A stretch of DNA of 64,000 nt. It comes from Gaiellasilicea sp963794385 (GTDB taxonomy: Bacteria > Actinomycetota > Thermoleophilia > Gaiellales > Gaiellaceae). Made by a program: the position numbers and the translations under genes. Under the pieces are notes generated by a model. It saw only the letters and a program-made list of their open reading frames with translations, was not told the DNA's origin and searched no databases. Below, piece after piece: positions 52,312-61,581 of the stretch; the first letter of the stretch is position 1; each line of letters begins with the position of its first letter. Where the stretch lies: contig CAWCDT010000018.1 of assembly GCA_963794385.1 (NCBI GenBank), positions 55,860 through 119,859 of the forward strand. Reading direction: 5' to 3'.

Positions 52312-53217
52312 GTGGACACCAGCAAGGAGATCCGCGAGTTCCTGACCTCCAGGCGGGCGAGGATTACGCCTGTGCAGGCCGGTCTGCGCACGTACGGCAG
52401 CAGCCCACGCCGCGTCCCCGGTCTCCGCCGAGAAGAAGTGGCGCTGCTCGCCGGTGTCAGCGTCGACTACTACACCCGCCTCGAACGAGGCAACGCCGCC
52501 GGAGTCTCCGACTCGGTGCTCGAGGCACTCGCGCGAGCTCTGCACCTCGACGACACCGAGCGCGCTCACCTGTTCGATCTCGCGCGCGCAGGACACACGT
52601 CGACGACTCGTAGGCGCCGGCGCCCGCGGCAGGTGATCCGCCCGTCCGTGCAGCACATGCTCGACGCGATGTCCGGAGTGCCGGCGTTCGTGCGCAACGG
52701 CCGGCTCGACATCCTCGGCGCAAACCGCCTCGGCCGCGCTCTGTACTCAGAGCACTACGAGGGCGCGGCGCAGCCGCCGAACACCGCTCGGTTCTTCTTC
52801 CTCGATCCTCGCTCCATCACCTTCTACGTCGACTGGGACCGCGTTGCGAACGACGTGGTTGCCGTGCTGCGCGCTGAAGCCGGCCGCGACCCGTACGATC
52901 GCGAACTCTCGGACCTCGTGGGTGAGCTGTCGACGCGCAGCGAGCTGTTTCGGACGCTCTGGGCCGCCCACAACGTCCGAAGGCACGACACCGGGCTCAA
53001 GCGCTTCCATCACCCTGTCGTCGGCGAGTTGAACCTCACGTTCGAGGCGATGGAGCTGGTGGCCGATCCCGGCCTGACGATGTTCGTCTATTCCGCCGAG
53101 CCGGGCTCGAAGTCGGAGGAGGCGCTGAACCTGCTCGCCAGCTGGACGGCGACACCGGACCGGCAAGAGACCCATGCAGATCACGAGGAACAGCCTCGAC
53201 ACCGCAGCGGTGCCTGA
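52312..53217 (+). CDS. XRE-family regulator with MmyB-like ligand domain
   Basis: A 301-aa regulator. The helix-turn-helix LTSRRARITPVQAGLRTYGSS and LRREEVALLAGVSVDYYTRLERGN (residues 10-70) is followed by a C-terminal MmyB-like binding domain (about 110-280; VPAFVRNGRLDILGANRLGRALY). These proteins often regulate the neighbouring oxidoreductase, here the divergent aldo-keto reductase. GTG 52312. Confidence 0.9.
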   Translation: MDTSKEIREFLTSRRARITPVQAGLRTYGSSPRRVPGLRREEVALLAGVSVDYYTRLERGNAAGVSDSVLEALARALHLDDTERAHLFDLARAGHTSTTRRRRRPRQVIRPSVQHMLDAMSGVPAFVRNGRLDILGANRLGRALYSEHYEGAAQPPNTARFFFLDPRSITFYVDWDRVANDVVAVLRAEAGRDPYDRELSDLVGELSTRSELFRTLWAAHNVRRHDTGLKRFHHPVVGELNLTFEAMELVADPGLTMFVYSAEPGSKSEEALNLLASWTATPDRQETHADHEEQPRHRSGA

Positions 53218-53265
53218 AGACTGGTTCACCGGCTCGGTCTAGGTCGACGTCGTCTCGACCAACGC
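53174..53265 (+). pseudogene. Cupin N-terminal remnant with in-frame TAG
   Basis: From ATG 53174: MQITRNSLDTAAVPEDWFTGSV, a typical cupin start (a MQITR..WFTG pattern), then TAG where Tyr is expected (53240-53242), followed by VDVVSTNARGAGQ. It ends as the convergent LacI gene begins. Overlaps the XRE gene by 44 bp. A relic, not a working gene. Confidence 0.5.
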
Positions 53266-53291
53266 CCGCGGTGCGGGTCAGACGATGACGG

Positions 53292-54341
53292 TCACGGCCC
53301 AGGCCGTGTGCACGCGGCCGTCGAGTCGCGGACGACGAGTCGCGTCTGGAGCTCGACCTTGAGGCCCTCGACGCGCTGGTTCTCGAGCAGGCGCAGGAGC
53401 AGGCTGACCGCCATCCGCCCCATCTCGGCCAGCGGTTGTCGGACGGTCGTCAGCGCCGGGGTGACGATGGCGGCCTGTTCCGAGTCGTCGAAGCCGACGA
53501 CTGAGAGATCCTCGGGTACGCGGAGGCCGCGCTTGCGCGCCTCGCGGACGACGGCGATGGCCATGTTGTCGTTGAAGGCAAAGACAGCGGTCGGAGGGTC
53601 GGGCAGGTCGAGCAGCTTCGCGGCCGCGGCCTCGCCGCCCTCGATCGAGTAGTCCCCCTCGACGACGAGATCCGGATCCGCCAGGACGCCTGCGGCAGCG
53701 TGGGCCGAGTGGTAGCCGGTCAGGCGCTCAATGCTCGCGAGCCACTCCGGGATGCCCGTGAGCGCGGCGATACGCTTGTGTCCGAGCGAGAGCAGGTGCT
53801 GGACTGCGGCGTGCGCGCCCGCGGCGTTCGCGGCCGACACCGCCGGGACTCCTTCGTCGAGCGGCACGCGGGGGTCGACGACGACGAAGGGATAGCCGAG
53901 CCGCTGGAGCGCCTTCAATTCCTCGTTCGTCTCCTCGGGCAGCATCAGGACGGCGCCGTCGGTCGTGCCGTGCATCAGCCGGTCGAGGAGCGTGACCGCG
54001 CGGTCGTGGAGATGCAGGGTCGGCGAGAGCACGACGCCCATGTCGTGCTCGTGGAGTGCCTCAGCCGCACCGGCGAGAATGTGCGCGAAGTAGGCCGCCT
54101 CGATGATCGGGATGGTGACGCCGACGAGGCTGGTGCGCCCGCCGGAAAGAGCACGTGCGCTCCGGTTCGTGGCGAAGCGCTGGTCGCGCACGACGCGCAG
54201 GACCGACTCGCGGGTTGCCGGCGCCACATCGGGATGGTCGTTGAGGACGCGGGAGACCGTGGCGATCGAGACGCCGGCGGCGCTCGCCACCTCCCGGATC
54301 GTCGCGCGCGGCTTGATTCCTCGTTCCTCCGGTGAAGCCAT
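53292..54341 (-). CDS. LacI-family transcriptional regulator
   Basis: A 349-aa regulator. HTH (TIREVASAAGVSIATVSRVLNDHP), hinge FATNRSARALSGGRT, effector domain with VGVTIPIIEAAYFAHILAGAAEAL, FAFNDNMAIAVVREARKRGL and SVVGFDDSEQAAIVTPALTTVRQP. ATG 54341. It diverges from the Dpp-type glycoside operon and should bind the GGAAACG sites at 54366-54372 and 54440-54471. Confidence 0.92.
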   Translation of the reverse strand: MASPEERGIKPRATIREVASAAGVSIATVSRVLNDHPDVAPATRESVLRVVRDQRFATNRSARALSGGRTSLVGVTIPIIEAAYFAHILAGAAEALHEHDMGVVLSPTLHLHDRAVTLLDRLMHGTTDGAVLMLPEETNEELKALQRLGYPFVVVDPRVPLDEGVPAVSAANAAGAHAAVQHLLSLGHKRIAALTGIPEWLASIERLTGYHSAHAAAGVLADPDLVVEGDYSIEGGEAAAAKLLDLPDPPTAVFAFNDNMAIAVVREARKRGLRVPEDLSVVGFDDSEQAAIVTPALTTVRQPLAEMGRMAVSLLLRLLENQRVEGLKVELQTRLVVRDSTAACTRPGP

Positions 54342-54365
54342 CGGAACATTGAATCAGTCATTCCC

Positions 54366-54471
54366 GGAAACGTCTACAGAGATTGCCTCCATTCACTCGT
54401 GTTGGTTTCGATCAATATCGCTTGAACAAGCACTTGACTTCCTGGAAACGATGTGTTAACCGTTTCCAGGA
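54366..54471. promoter_or_regulatory. Promoter and LacI operators of the glycoside operon
   Basis: TTGACT (54434-54439) is a good -35. A long inverted repeat follows: TCCTGGAAACG (54440-54450), 10 bp, CGTTTCCAGGA (54461-54471), perfect 11-bp arms. Another GGAAACG half-site lies at 54366-54372 near the divergent LacI gene. The -10 is about TAACCG (54457-54462). Confidence 0.65.
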
Positions 54472-54551
54472 CAACCCCCAGATTTGCCGCCGACGGCGGA
54501 GTTCTGACGAGACCCTCCGTGCCAGACATGGAGAACAGAGAGGGGAGAGGT

Positions 54552-56300
54552 ATGAAGAGTCGAGTTCGGTCCGCACGCTTCGGTGTCCGGACGGTAGGTG
54601 TCCTTGGCGCGGCCAGCCTTCTCGTTGCGATCGCGGTCCAGGGAGCTGCGGCCAAGACAGACGCCGCGACGGGACCGGCCCCGGGGCACAGGTGCCTGGT
54701 CATGACCGGGTCAGGAGATCCGGCATTCGTCAGGAACTTCAACCCCTTCACCGCCACCAGCCTGCCGAGCGGTGCGTTCGTGAGGGGTGCGTACTACGAG
54801 CCGCTGATCGTCACGACCCCGGCCGGCGGCGGCCGTCAGTACCCGTGGCTGGCGCGGAGCTGGAAGTGGTCGAACGGGAACAAGACCCTCACGCTTTCGC
54901 TGGCGCAGAACGTCAAGTGGTCGGACGGCCAGCCGCTCACCTCGGCCGACGTCGTCTACACCCTCACGGCCGGCAAGCAGGACAAGGTGATGGACCAGAT
55001 CGGGCTCTACCGGCCCGGTACGAACCTCCGCTCGGTGAGGGCGAACGGCGACTACGGCGTCGTGATCAACCTGAAGACCCCGGACTCGCAGTTCATCGCG
55101 GCGAACCTGAACGTGGTCGCGATCCTGCCGCAGCACATCTGGTCGAAGGTCGCGAAGCCGGCCACCTTCACGAACCCGACCCCGGTCGGCTCGGGGCCGT
55201 TCACCGAGATCACCCGCTTCACGACCCAGAACTACGTCCTGGACAAGAACCCGGACTACTGGCAGGCCGGCATGCCGAAGATCCCCTGCCTCGAGTACCA
55301 GCAGGCGTCCTCCAACGACGCGGCGCTCCTGTTGATCAAGAGCGGCAAGGTCGACTGGACGCACAACTTCGTCCCGAACGTCGAGAAGGCCTACTCCAGC
55401 GTCGACAAGGCGCACTACCACTCCTTCTACGCGACGACCGCCTATCCGATCGGCCTGATGCTGGACACGAGCAAGTACCCGTACAGCCTGCCGATCCTCC
55501 GCAAGGCGATCAGCCTGGCCATCGACCGGAACACGGTCTCGAAGCTCGGTGAGTACGGCTACGCGCCGCCCGCCGACGCGATCGGGCTCAACGGCCTCTT
55601 CCCGCAGTGGGTGACCGACCCGGCGGTGAGGGCCAAGGCGAAGGCGATGGCTGCGTACAGGCCAAACGCAGCGAAGGCGCTGCTGAGGGCCAACGGCTTC
55701 ACCTACAAGGGCAACGACCTGTACGACCCGAAGGGCAAGCGGGTCGAGATCTCGCCGCACGTGATCTCGGGCTGGTCGGACTGGGTCGCCTCGCTCCAGA
55801 TCATCACGAGGAACCTGAAGGCGATCGGGATCAACTCGAGCGTCAAGCTCGAGCCGGACTGGAACGCGTGGTACCCGAGCGCGTCGAGCACCAAGACTCC
55901 GACGCTCCTCTGGCAGACCGCGTCGATGGGCTCGCCGTACGGCTACTTCTTCTCGATGATGGCGAGGAACGCGTACACGCCGCCAGGACAGGACGCCACG
56001 ACGACCGGCAACTGGATCCACTACCAGAACGCCCAGGCGACCTCTCTGCTGAACAAGTGGAAGGTCACCCTCAATGAGTCCGCGCAGAAGAAGATCGCGA
56101 CGCAGCTCCAGAGGCTCTGGCTCGACCAGCTGCCGATGGTGCCGATCTTCATCGGACCGCGCTGGTCGACCTACAGCACCAAGTACTTCCACTGCTTCAC
56201 GTCGCCGAAGAACTTCTACGGCGACCCCATCTTCACGACCTTCCCCGACAACGTGCTCTCGTTCACCCGGATCTGCCCGGGCGGACAGGCAGGACAGTGA
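54552..56300 (+). CDS. Dpp/Opp-type extracellular solute-binding protein
   Basis: A 582-aa family 5 binding protein. Signal peptide (RTVGVLGAASLLVAIAVQGAAA), then SFNPF-like VRNFNPFTATSLPSG, LARSWKWSNGNKTLTLSLAQNVKWSDGQPLTSADVVYTL and the usual two lobes. Family members bind oligopeptides or, in several bacteria, oligosaccharides. The GH1, isomerase and Gfo genes here point to a beta-glucoside. ATG 54552 with a GGGGAGAGG RBS. Confidence 0.92.
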   Translation: MKSRVRSARFGVRTVGVLGAASLLVAIAVQGAAAKTDAATGPAPGHRCLVMTGSGDPAFVRNFNPFTATSLPSGAFVRGAYYEPLIVTTPAGGGRQYPWLARSWKWSNGNKTLTLSLAQNVKWSDGQPLTSADVVYTLTAGKQDKVMDQIGLYRPGTNLRSVRANGDYGVVINLKTPDSQFIAANLNVVAILPQHIWSKVAKPATFTNPTPVGSGPFTEITRFTTQNYVLDKNPDYWQAGMPKIPCLEYQQASSNDAALLLIKSGKVDWTHNFVPNVEKAYSSVDKAHYHSFYATTAYPIGLMLDTSKYPYSLPILRKAISLAIDRNTVSKLGEYGYAPPADAIGLNGLFPQWVTDPAVRAKAKAMAAYRPNAAKALLRANGFTYKGNDLYDPKGKRVEISPHVISGWSDWVASLQIITRNLKAIGINSSVKLEPDWNAWYPSASSTKTPTLLWQTASMGSPYGYFFSMMARNAYTPPGQDATTTGNWIHYQNAQATSLLNKWKVTLNESAQKKIATQLQRLWLDQLPMVPIFIGPRWSTYSTKYFHCFTSPKNFYGDPIFTTFPDNVLSFTRICPGGQAGQ

Positions 56301-56314
56301 TCTGACCGACGTGG

Positions 56315-56351
56315 CCGGCGGGCGGGCTCGACGACAGAGCCCGCCCGCCGG
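56315..56351 (+). terminator. Intra-operon hairpin after the binding protein
   Basis: Perfect 15-bp arms CCGGCGGGCGGGCTC / GAGCCCGCCCGCCGG with loop GACGACA. Probably stabilises or attenuates; parallels the hairpin at 34999. Confidence 0.65.
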
Positions 56352-56374
56352 TTGATACTTGGTCGGGGCCGCAT

Positions 56375-57361
56375 ATGCGCTGGTTCGTCCGTCGCTTCTT
56401 CTTCTACCTCTTCGCCCTCTGGGTCGCGGTGACCCTGAACTTCCTGCTCCCGCGGCTGATGCCGGGCGACCCGGTCGGCGGCCTGCTCGCCCGTTTGACG
56501 CCGGCGCAGATCCAGGCGAATCCAGGGATCATCCAGACCTACCGCGACATTCTCGGCGGTGACGAGGGCTCGCTCTTCAGCGAGTACATCAACTACCTGC
56601 AGCGCGTCGTCAGGCTCGACTTCGGGCTCTCGACCTCCAACTACCCGACGGAGGTCACCGAGATCATCGGCCGCACGCTCCCCTACTCGATCTTCCTCGT
56701 CGGCGTCGGCTTCGTGCTCGCCTTCTTCGTCGGGATCACGATCGGGATGATCGCGGCGTGGCGCCGCGGCGGCGCCGTCGACAACGTCGCCGTCCCGGTG
56801 CTGATGTCGCTCGGCGCGTTCCCGGCGTTCTTCACCTCGCTCGTGGTCGTCTACTTCCTCGGCCTCAAGGCTGGGTGGTTCCCGATCCAGCACGCCTACG
56901 CGAGCGATGCCATCCCGGGCTTCAACTGGCCGTTCCTGTCGAGCGCCTTCCGCCACTCGCAGCTGCCGATCATCGTGATCACGCTCGTCTTCGCCGGCGG
57001 CTGGGTGCTGAACATGCGCACGGTGATGATCAACACGATCGCCGAGGACTACGTTTCCATGGCGCAGGCGAAAGGCCTGCACGACCGCCGCGTGATGACG
57101 CGCTACGCGGGCAGGAACGCAATCCTGCCGCCGCTGAACGGCTTCGCGGCACAGTTCGCGGCCGCTGTGGGCGGGCTCGTCTTCATCGAGTTCGTCTTCA
57201 GCTACCCCGGCGCCGGCCTGACGCTGCAGCAAGCGGCGCTCGGCGCCGACTACGCGCTCACCCAGGCGCTGCTCCTCGTCCTCGCCTTCACCGTGATCGC
57301 CGCCAACTTCATCATGGACATCTTCAACTTCATCCTCGACCCGCGGGTGCGGACGAGCTGA
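56375..57361 (+). CDS. Dpp-type ABC permease (DppB-like)
   Basis: A 328-aa permease. First helix from RRFFFYLFALWVAVTLNFLLPRLMPGDPV, EAA-like loop EDYVSMAQAKGLHDRRVMTRY near 225, five or six helices. Inner-membrane half of the importer. TGATG overlap with the next permease. Confidence 0.93.
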   Translation: MRWFVRRFFFYLFALWVAVTLNFLLPRLMPGDPVGGLLARLTPAQIQANPGIIQTYRDILGGDEGSLFSEYINYLQRVVRLDFGLSTSNYPTEVTEIIGRTLPYSIFLVGVGFVLAFFVGITIGMIAAWRRGGAVDNVAVPVLMSLGAFPAFFTSLVVVYFLGLKAGWFPIQHAYASDAIPGFNWPFLSSAFRHSQLPIIVITLVFAGGWVLNMRTVMINTIAEDYVSMAQAKGLHDRRVMTRYAGRNAILPPLNGFAAQFAAAVGGLVFIEFVFSYPGAGLTLQQAALGADYALTQALLLVLAFTVIAANFIMDIFNFILDPRVRTS

Positions 57362-58344
57362 TGTCGCAGATCCAGCCGCTCACGGTCGAGGAGATCCTCC
57401 CCGCCGACGCCCCGCTGCTGACGGAGCCCGTCCCCGGGCGCCGCCGCTTCGGCGTCCCGCAGTGGCTGCGGCTGCTGCTCTCGAATCCGAAGTCGTGCTT
57501 CGGCCTGATCCTGATGGGGTCGATCATCCTCGTCGCGATCTTCGCTCCCTGGATCGCGACGCACGACCCGAACGCGTTCTCTCTCCTCGACGCCGGTCAA
57601 TCGCCCTCACGGAATCATCTGTTCGGAACGACCGATCAGGGCACCGACGTCTTTTCGCAGGTCGTGCTCGGCGCGCGCTCCTCGCTGATCCTCGGTTTCA
57701 GTGCGGCCGTGCTCGCGACGGGCCTCGCCTTGTTCGGGATCCTCGCGGCCTACGCCGGCGGGTGGACCGACGAGGTCGTCAACTTCTTCACGAACGTCTT
57801 CCTCGTGATCCCGACGATCCCGCTGCTCGTGGTCGTGTCGTCCTACATGGAGACCCGCGGCAACCGGACGATGATCTTGATCCTCGGCCTCACCCTCTGG
57901 GCGTTCGAGGCGCGCATCCTGCGCGCCCAGGCGCTCTCGCTGCGGAACCGCGACTTCGTCCTCGCCGCGAAGGTCGCCGGCGAGTCGACCTCGCGAATCA
58001 TCTTCAGCGAGCTGATCCCGAACATGATCAGCAGGATCGCCGCCGCGTTCGTCCTCGTCTTCTACATCGCGATCCTCACCGCCGCGGGCCTGGAGTTCCT
58101 CGGTCTCGGCAACATGGAGCAGACGAGCTGGGGCGTGACGCTCTACTGGGCCCAGGTCAACTCGGTCGTGCTCCAGGGCGAGTGGTGGCCGTTCCTCTTC
58201 CCCGGAATCGCGCTGGCGCTCACCGTGGCCGCGCTCGTCTTCATCCTGGCCGGCCTCGACGAGGTCTCGAATCCGCGCCTCCGTGCCGAGAAGACGCAGC
58301 GGCGCGCCTGGGGCTCGCTCCTGTTCGGGAAGGGGCGGTCGTGA
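57361..58344 (+). CDS. Dpp-type ABC permease (DppC-like)
   Basis: A 327-aa permease. Cytoplasmic N-terminus with an OppC_N-type helix, GTTDQGTDVFSQVVLGARSSL, and EAA loop RNRDFVLAAKVAGESTSRIIFSE near 200. Starts in TGATG; GTGA into the ATPase. Confidence 0.93.
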   Translation: MSQIQPLTVEEILPADAPLLTEPVPGRRRFGVPQWLRLLLSNPKSCFGLILMGSIILVAIFAPWIATHDPNAFSLLDAGQSPSRNHLFGTTDQGTDVFSQVVLGARSSLILGFSAAVLATGLALFGILAAYAGGWTDEVVNFFTNVFLVIPTIPLLVVVSSYMETRGNRTMILILGLTLWAFEARILRAQALSLRNRDFVLAAKVAGESTSRIIFSELIPNMISRIAAAFVLVFYIAILTAAGLEFLGLGNMEQTSWGVTLYWAQVNSVVLQGEWWPFLFPGIALALTVAALVFILAGLDEVSNPRLRAEKTQRRAWGSLLFGKGRS

Positions 58345-59339
58345 CCGTCGCCGCAGGCACCCTGCTCGAGCTCGAGGACGTCAGCGTCGACTACGTGCTG
58401 CGCGACCGGCGGGTCCGGGCCGTGGACGGCGTCTCGCTCTCGCTCACGCCCGGCGAGACGCTCGGCATCGCCGGCGAGTCCGGCTGCGGCAAGAGCACGC
58501 TCGCGAACGCGATTCTCCAGATCCTCAAGCCCCCGGCGCAGCTCAGCTCCGGCCGCATCCTCTTCGAGGGCACGGACCTCGCCGCCATGGGCACCGAGCA
58601 GCTCCGCCGCTTCCGCTGGCGGCACGTCTCGCTCGTCTTCCAGAGCGCGATGGACGTCCTGAACCCGGTCATGCGCGTCGGCGACCAGTTCGTCGACATG
58701 TTCAAGGCGCACGAGCGCGTGCGGAAGTCGGAGGCGCTCGCCCGCGCGGCGGACCTCTTCGAGCTCGTCGGGATCGACCGCAACCGCCTGAGCGCCTACC
58801 CGCACCAGCTCTCCGGCGGGATGCGCCAGCGCGTCGTGATCGCGATGGCGCTGGCGCTTCGCCCCGAGCTGATCGTGCTCGACGAGCCGACGACCGCGCT
58901 CGACGTCGTCGTCCAGCGCGAGATCCTGCAGGAGCTCGAGCAGCTCAAGGCCGAGCTCGGCTTCGCCGTCATCTTCATCACGCACGATCTCTCGCTGCTC
59001 GTCGAGTTCAGCGACCGGATCTCGATCATGTACGCCGGCGAGATCGTCGAGACGGCGACGGCGGCGACGCTCTTCGAGGATCCGAAGCATCCGTACACCG
59101 TCGGGCTGATGAACTCGTTCCCGCCGCTGACCGGGCCGCTCGAGCGGATCGCCGGCATTCCCGGCTCGCCCCCGAATCTCGCGCAGCCGCCTCCCGGCTG
59201 CCGCTTCAACCCACGCTGCCCGCACTGCGACGGCAGCGACCGGGCGCTCTTCGTGCGGCAGACGAGCGAGCGGCCTCGGCTGCTCGAGGTCGCGCCCGAC
59301 CACTACGTTGCCTGCCATCTCGTCGAGGAGCAGGCGTGA
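58341..59339 (+). CDS. Dpp-type ABC ATPase (DppD-like)
   Basis: A 332-aa ATPase. Walker A GESGCGKSTLANAI, signature LSGGMRQRVVIAMALAL, Walker B LIVLDEPTTALD, H-loop ITHDLSLL, and the C-terminal oligopeptide ATPase domain with Cys cluster GCRFNPRCPHCDG (iron-sulfur-like site seen in Dpp ATPases). GTGA coupled on both sides. Confidence 0.93.
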   Translation: MTVAAGTLLELEDVSVDYVLRDRRVRAVDGVSLSLTPGETLGIAGESGCGKSTLANAILQILKPPAQLSSGRILFEGTDLAAMGTEQLRRFRWRHVSLVFQSAMDVLNPVMRVGDQFVDMFKAHERVRKSEALARAADLFELVGIDRNRLSAYPHQLSGGMRQRVVIAMALALRPELIVLDEPTTALDVVVQREILQELEQLKAELGFAVIFITHDLSLLVEFSDRISIMYAGEIVETATAATLFEDPKHPYTVGLMNSFPPLTGPLERIAGIPGSPPNLAQPPPGCRFNPRCPHCDGSDRALFVRQTSERPRLLEVAPDHYVACHLVEEQA

Positions 59340-60214
59340 GCGCCGCGGCGCTCGAGGTCCAGGGGCTGACGAAGGAGTTCGGCCGGCGGCCGCCGCTGCG
59401 GGCCGTCGACGACGTGTCCTTCACGCTTCGTCCCGGCACGATCACCGCGCTCGTCGGTGAGAGCGGCAGCGGCAAGAGCACGATCGCCAGAATCCTCTCG
59501 CAGCTCTACCCGCCGACCGACGGCACGATCCGCTTCCACGGCAAGGACGTCAGCCGCGTGCGCGGCCGCCGAGCGCTGCTCGCGTACCGCTCCGAGGTGC
59601 AGATGATCTTCCAGGACCCGTTCGCGTCGCTGAACCCGGTCAAGCAGGTGCGGCATCACATCGAGCGGCCGCTGCGGATCCACCGGCTCGTGCGGCGCAA
59701 CCAGGTCGACGCACGCGTGCACGAGCTGCTGCGGACCGTCGGTCTCGTGCCGCCGGACGAGATCGCGGAGAAGTATCCGCACCAGCTCTCCGGCGGCCAG
59801 CGTCAGCGGGTCGCGATCGCGCGGGCGCTCGCCGTCAACCCGGCCGTCGTGCTTGCGGACGAGCCGATCTCGATGCTCGACGTCTCGATCCGCATCGGGC
59901 TGCTGAACCTGATGGCCGAGCTGAAGCGCGACCTCGGGATCGCGTTCCTCTACATCACGCACGACATCGCCAGCGCCCGTTACATCGCCGACGAGGTGCT
60001 CGTGCTCTACGCCGGCCGCGTCGTCGAGCAAGGCCCGACCGACGCGGTGCTCCACGACCCGCAGCACGCCTACACGCGGTTGCTGCTCTCCGCGGTCCCG
60101 AACCCCGAAGGGGGCTTGCAGCTCGAGCCGTTCGTCAAGGCCCGCCGTCCCGCCGTCGACGGCGAGCTCGTCGAGGTGCGGCGCGGCCACTTCGTCAGAC
60201 AACCCACGACCTGA
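59336..60214 (+). CDS. Dpp-type ABC ATPase (DppF-like)
   Basis: A 292-aa ATPase. Walker A GESGSGKSTIARIL, LSGGQRQRVAIARALAV, VLADEPISMLDVSI and ITHDIASARYIAD. It lacks the usual C-terminal Cys domain, so is slightly short. Works with the DppD-like ATPase. GH1 follows 8 bp downstream. Confidence 0.92.
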   Translation: MSAAALEVQGLTKEFGRRPPLRAVDDVSFTLRPGTITALVGESGSGKSTIARILSQLYPPTDGTIRFHGKDVSRVRGRRALLAYRSEVQMIFQDPFASLNPVKQVRHHIERPLRIHRLVRRNQVDARVHELLRTVGLVPPDEIAEKYPHQLSGGQRQRVAIARALAVNPAVVLADEPISMLDVSIRIGLLNLMAELKRDLGIAFLYITHDIASARYIADEVLVLYAGRVVEQGPTDAVLHDPQHAYTRLLLSAVPNPEGGLQLEPFVKARRPAVDGELVEVRRGHFVRQPTT

Positions 60215-60222
60215 GGATCATC

Positions 60223-61581
60223 ATGGCGACTCGATTCCCGACCGACTTCGTCTGGGGCGCCGCGACCGCGGCCTACCAGATCGAAGGCGCAGCGCACGAG
60301 GACGGTCGCGCCGAGAGCATCTGGGACCGGTTCTGCGCCACGCCCGGCAAGGTGCGGAACGGCGACACCGGCGAGGTCGCGTGCGACTTCTACCACCGCT
60401 ATCCCGAGGACGTCGCGCTGATGCGCAGCCTCGGCCTCGACGCCTTTCGCTTCTCGATCGCGTGGCCGCGGATCCTCCCCGAGGGTCGCGGGCGCGTCAA
60501 TCAGGCCGGGCTCGACTTCTACGACCGGCTCGTCGACGAGCTGCTCGCGAACGACATCGAACCGTTCCCGACGCTGTATCACTGGGACCTGCCGCAGGTC
60601 CTCGAGGACGCCGGCGGCTGGCCCGACCGAGGCACCGCCGAGGCCTTCGTCGAGTATGCCGAGGTCGTCGCCTCGCGTCTCGGCGACCGCGTCTCGACCT
60701 GGATCACGCACAACGAGCCCTGGGTCGCCGCGTGGCTCGGACACGCGCTCGGAGTGCACGCACCCGGGCGGACGAGCAGCCAGGACGCTCTCTCCGCCGC
60801 GCACCATCTGCTCCTCTCCCACGGTTGGGCGACCGAGGTGCTGCGGCGCGAGTCGCCGGGCGCCGAGGTCGGGATCGCGCTCGCGCTCACGCACACCTAC
60901 CCGGCCACCGACTCGGAGGGCGACCGCGCCGCCGCCTGGTGGGCGGACGGATCCTTCAACCGCTGGTACCTCGACCCGCTCTACGGCCGCGGCTACCCGG
61001 ACGACATGGTCGAGCACTTCGCCCCCGAAGGCCCGCCCGTTCAGGACGGTGACCTCGAGGTGATTGCGGCGCCGACCGACTTCCTGGGCGCGAATTACTA
61101 CTTCCGCCAGGTCGTCAGCGAGGATCCCGACGGCGGTCGGCCGATCCTCGTCCGCGACTCCGACTGGTCGGTCACGGCGATGGGCTGGGAGGTCTATCCG
61201 GACGGCCTCCACGACGTCCTCGCGCGGCTCCGCGACGACTACTCGCCGCCGGGGATCTACATCTTCGAGAACGGCGCCGCGTACGACGACCTTCGCGGGC
61301 ACGACGGCGACGTCGTCGACCCCGAGCGGCAGGCCTACCTCGACGAGCACCTCGCCGCGGTCGGGCGCGCGATCGAGGACGGCGTGCCTGTGCGCGGCTA
61401 CTTCGCCTGGTCGCTGCTCGACAACTTCGAGTGGGCCGAGGGCTACTCCAAGCGCTTCGGGATCGTCTACGTCGACTACCCCACGCTCGAGCGCGTCCCG
61501 AAGGGGAGCTTCTACTGGTATCGCGACTTCATCGCAGCCCAACGGCAGGGAGCGGAGGTTCCGTGGCCCGCGTCGGCCTGA
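60223..61581 (+). CDS. GH1 beta-glucosidase
   Basis: A 452-aa cytoplasmic family 1 glycosidase: FPTDFVWGAATAAYQIEGAAHEDGR, acid/base E165 in THNEPWV, nucleophile E349 in IYIFENGAAY, and terminal NFEWAEGYSKRFGIVYVDY. Cleaves beta-glucosides such as cellobiose. Sited with the Dpp-type importer, it should hydrolyse what is imported. Overlaps the isomerase by 19 bp. Confidence 0.95.
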   Translation: MATRFPTDFVWGAATAAYQIEGAAHEDGRAESIWDRFCATPGKVRNGDTGEVACDFYHRYPEDVALMRSLGLDAFRFSIAWPRILPEGRGRVNQAGLDFYDRLVDELLANDIEPFPTLYHWDLPQVLEDAGGWPDRGTAEAFVEYAEVVASRLGDRVSTWITHNEPWVAAWLGHALGVHAPGRTSSQDALSAAHHLLLSHGWATEVLRRESPGAEVGIALALTHTYPATDSEGDRAAAWWADGSFNRWYLDPLYGRGYPDDMVEHFAPEGPPVQDGDLEVIAAPTDFLGANYYFRQVVSEDPDGGRPILVRDSDWSVTAMGWEVYPDGLHDVLARLRDDYSPPGIYIFENGAAYDDLRGHDGDVVDPERQAYLDEHLAAVGRAIEDGVPVRGYFAWSLLDNFEWAEGYSKRFGIVYVDYPTLERVPKGSFYWYRDFIAAQRQGAEVPWPASA

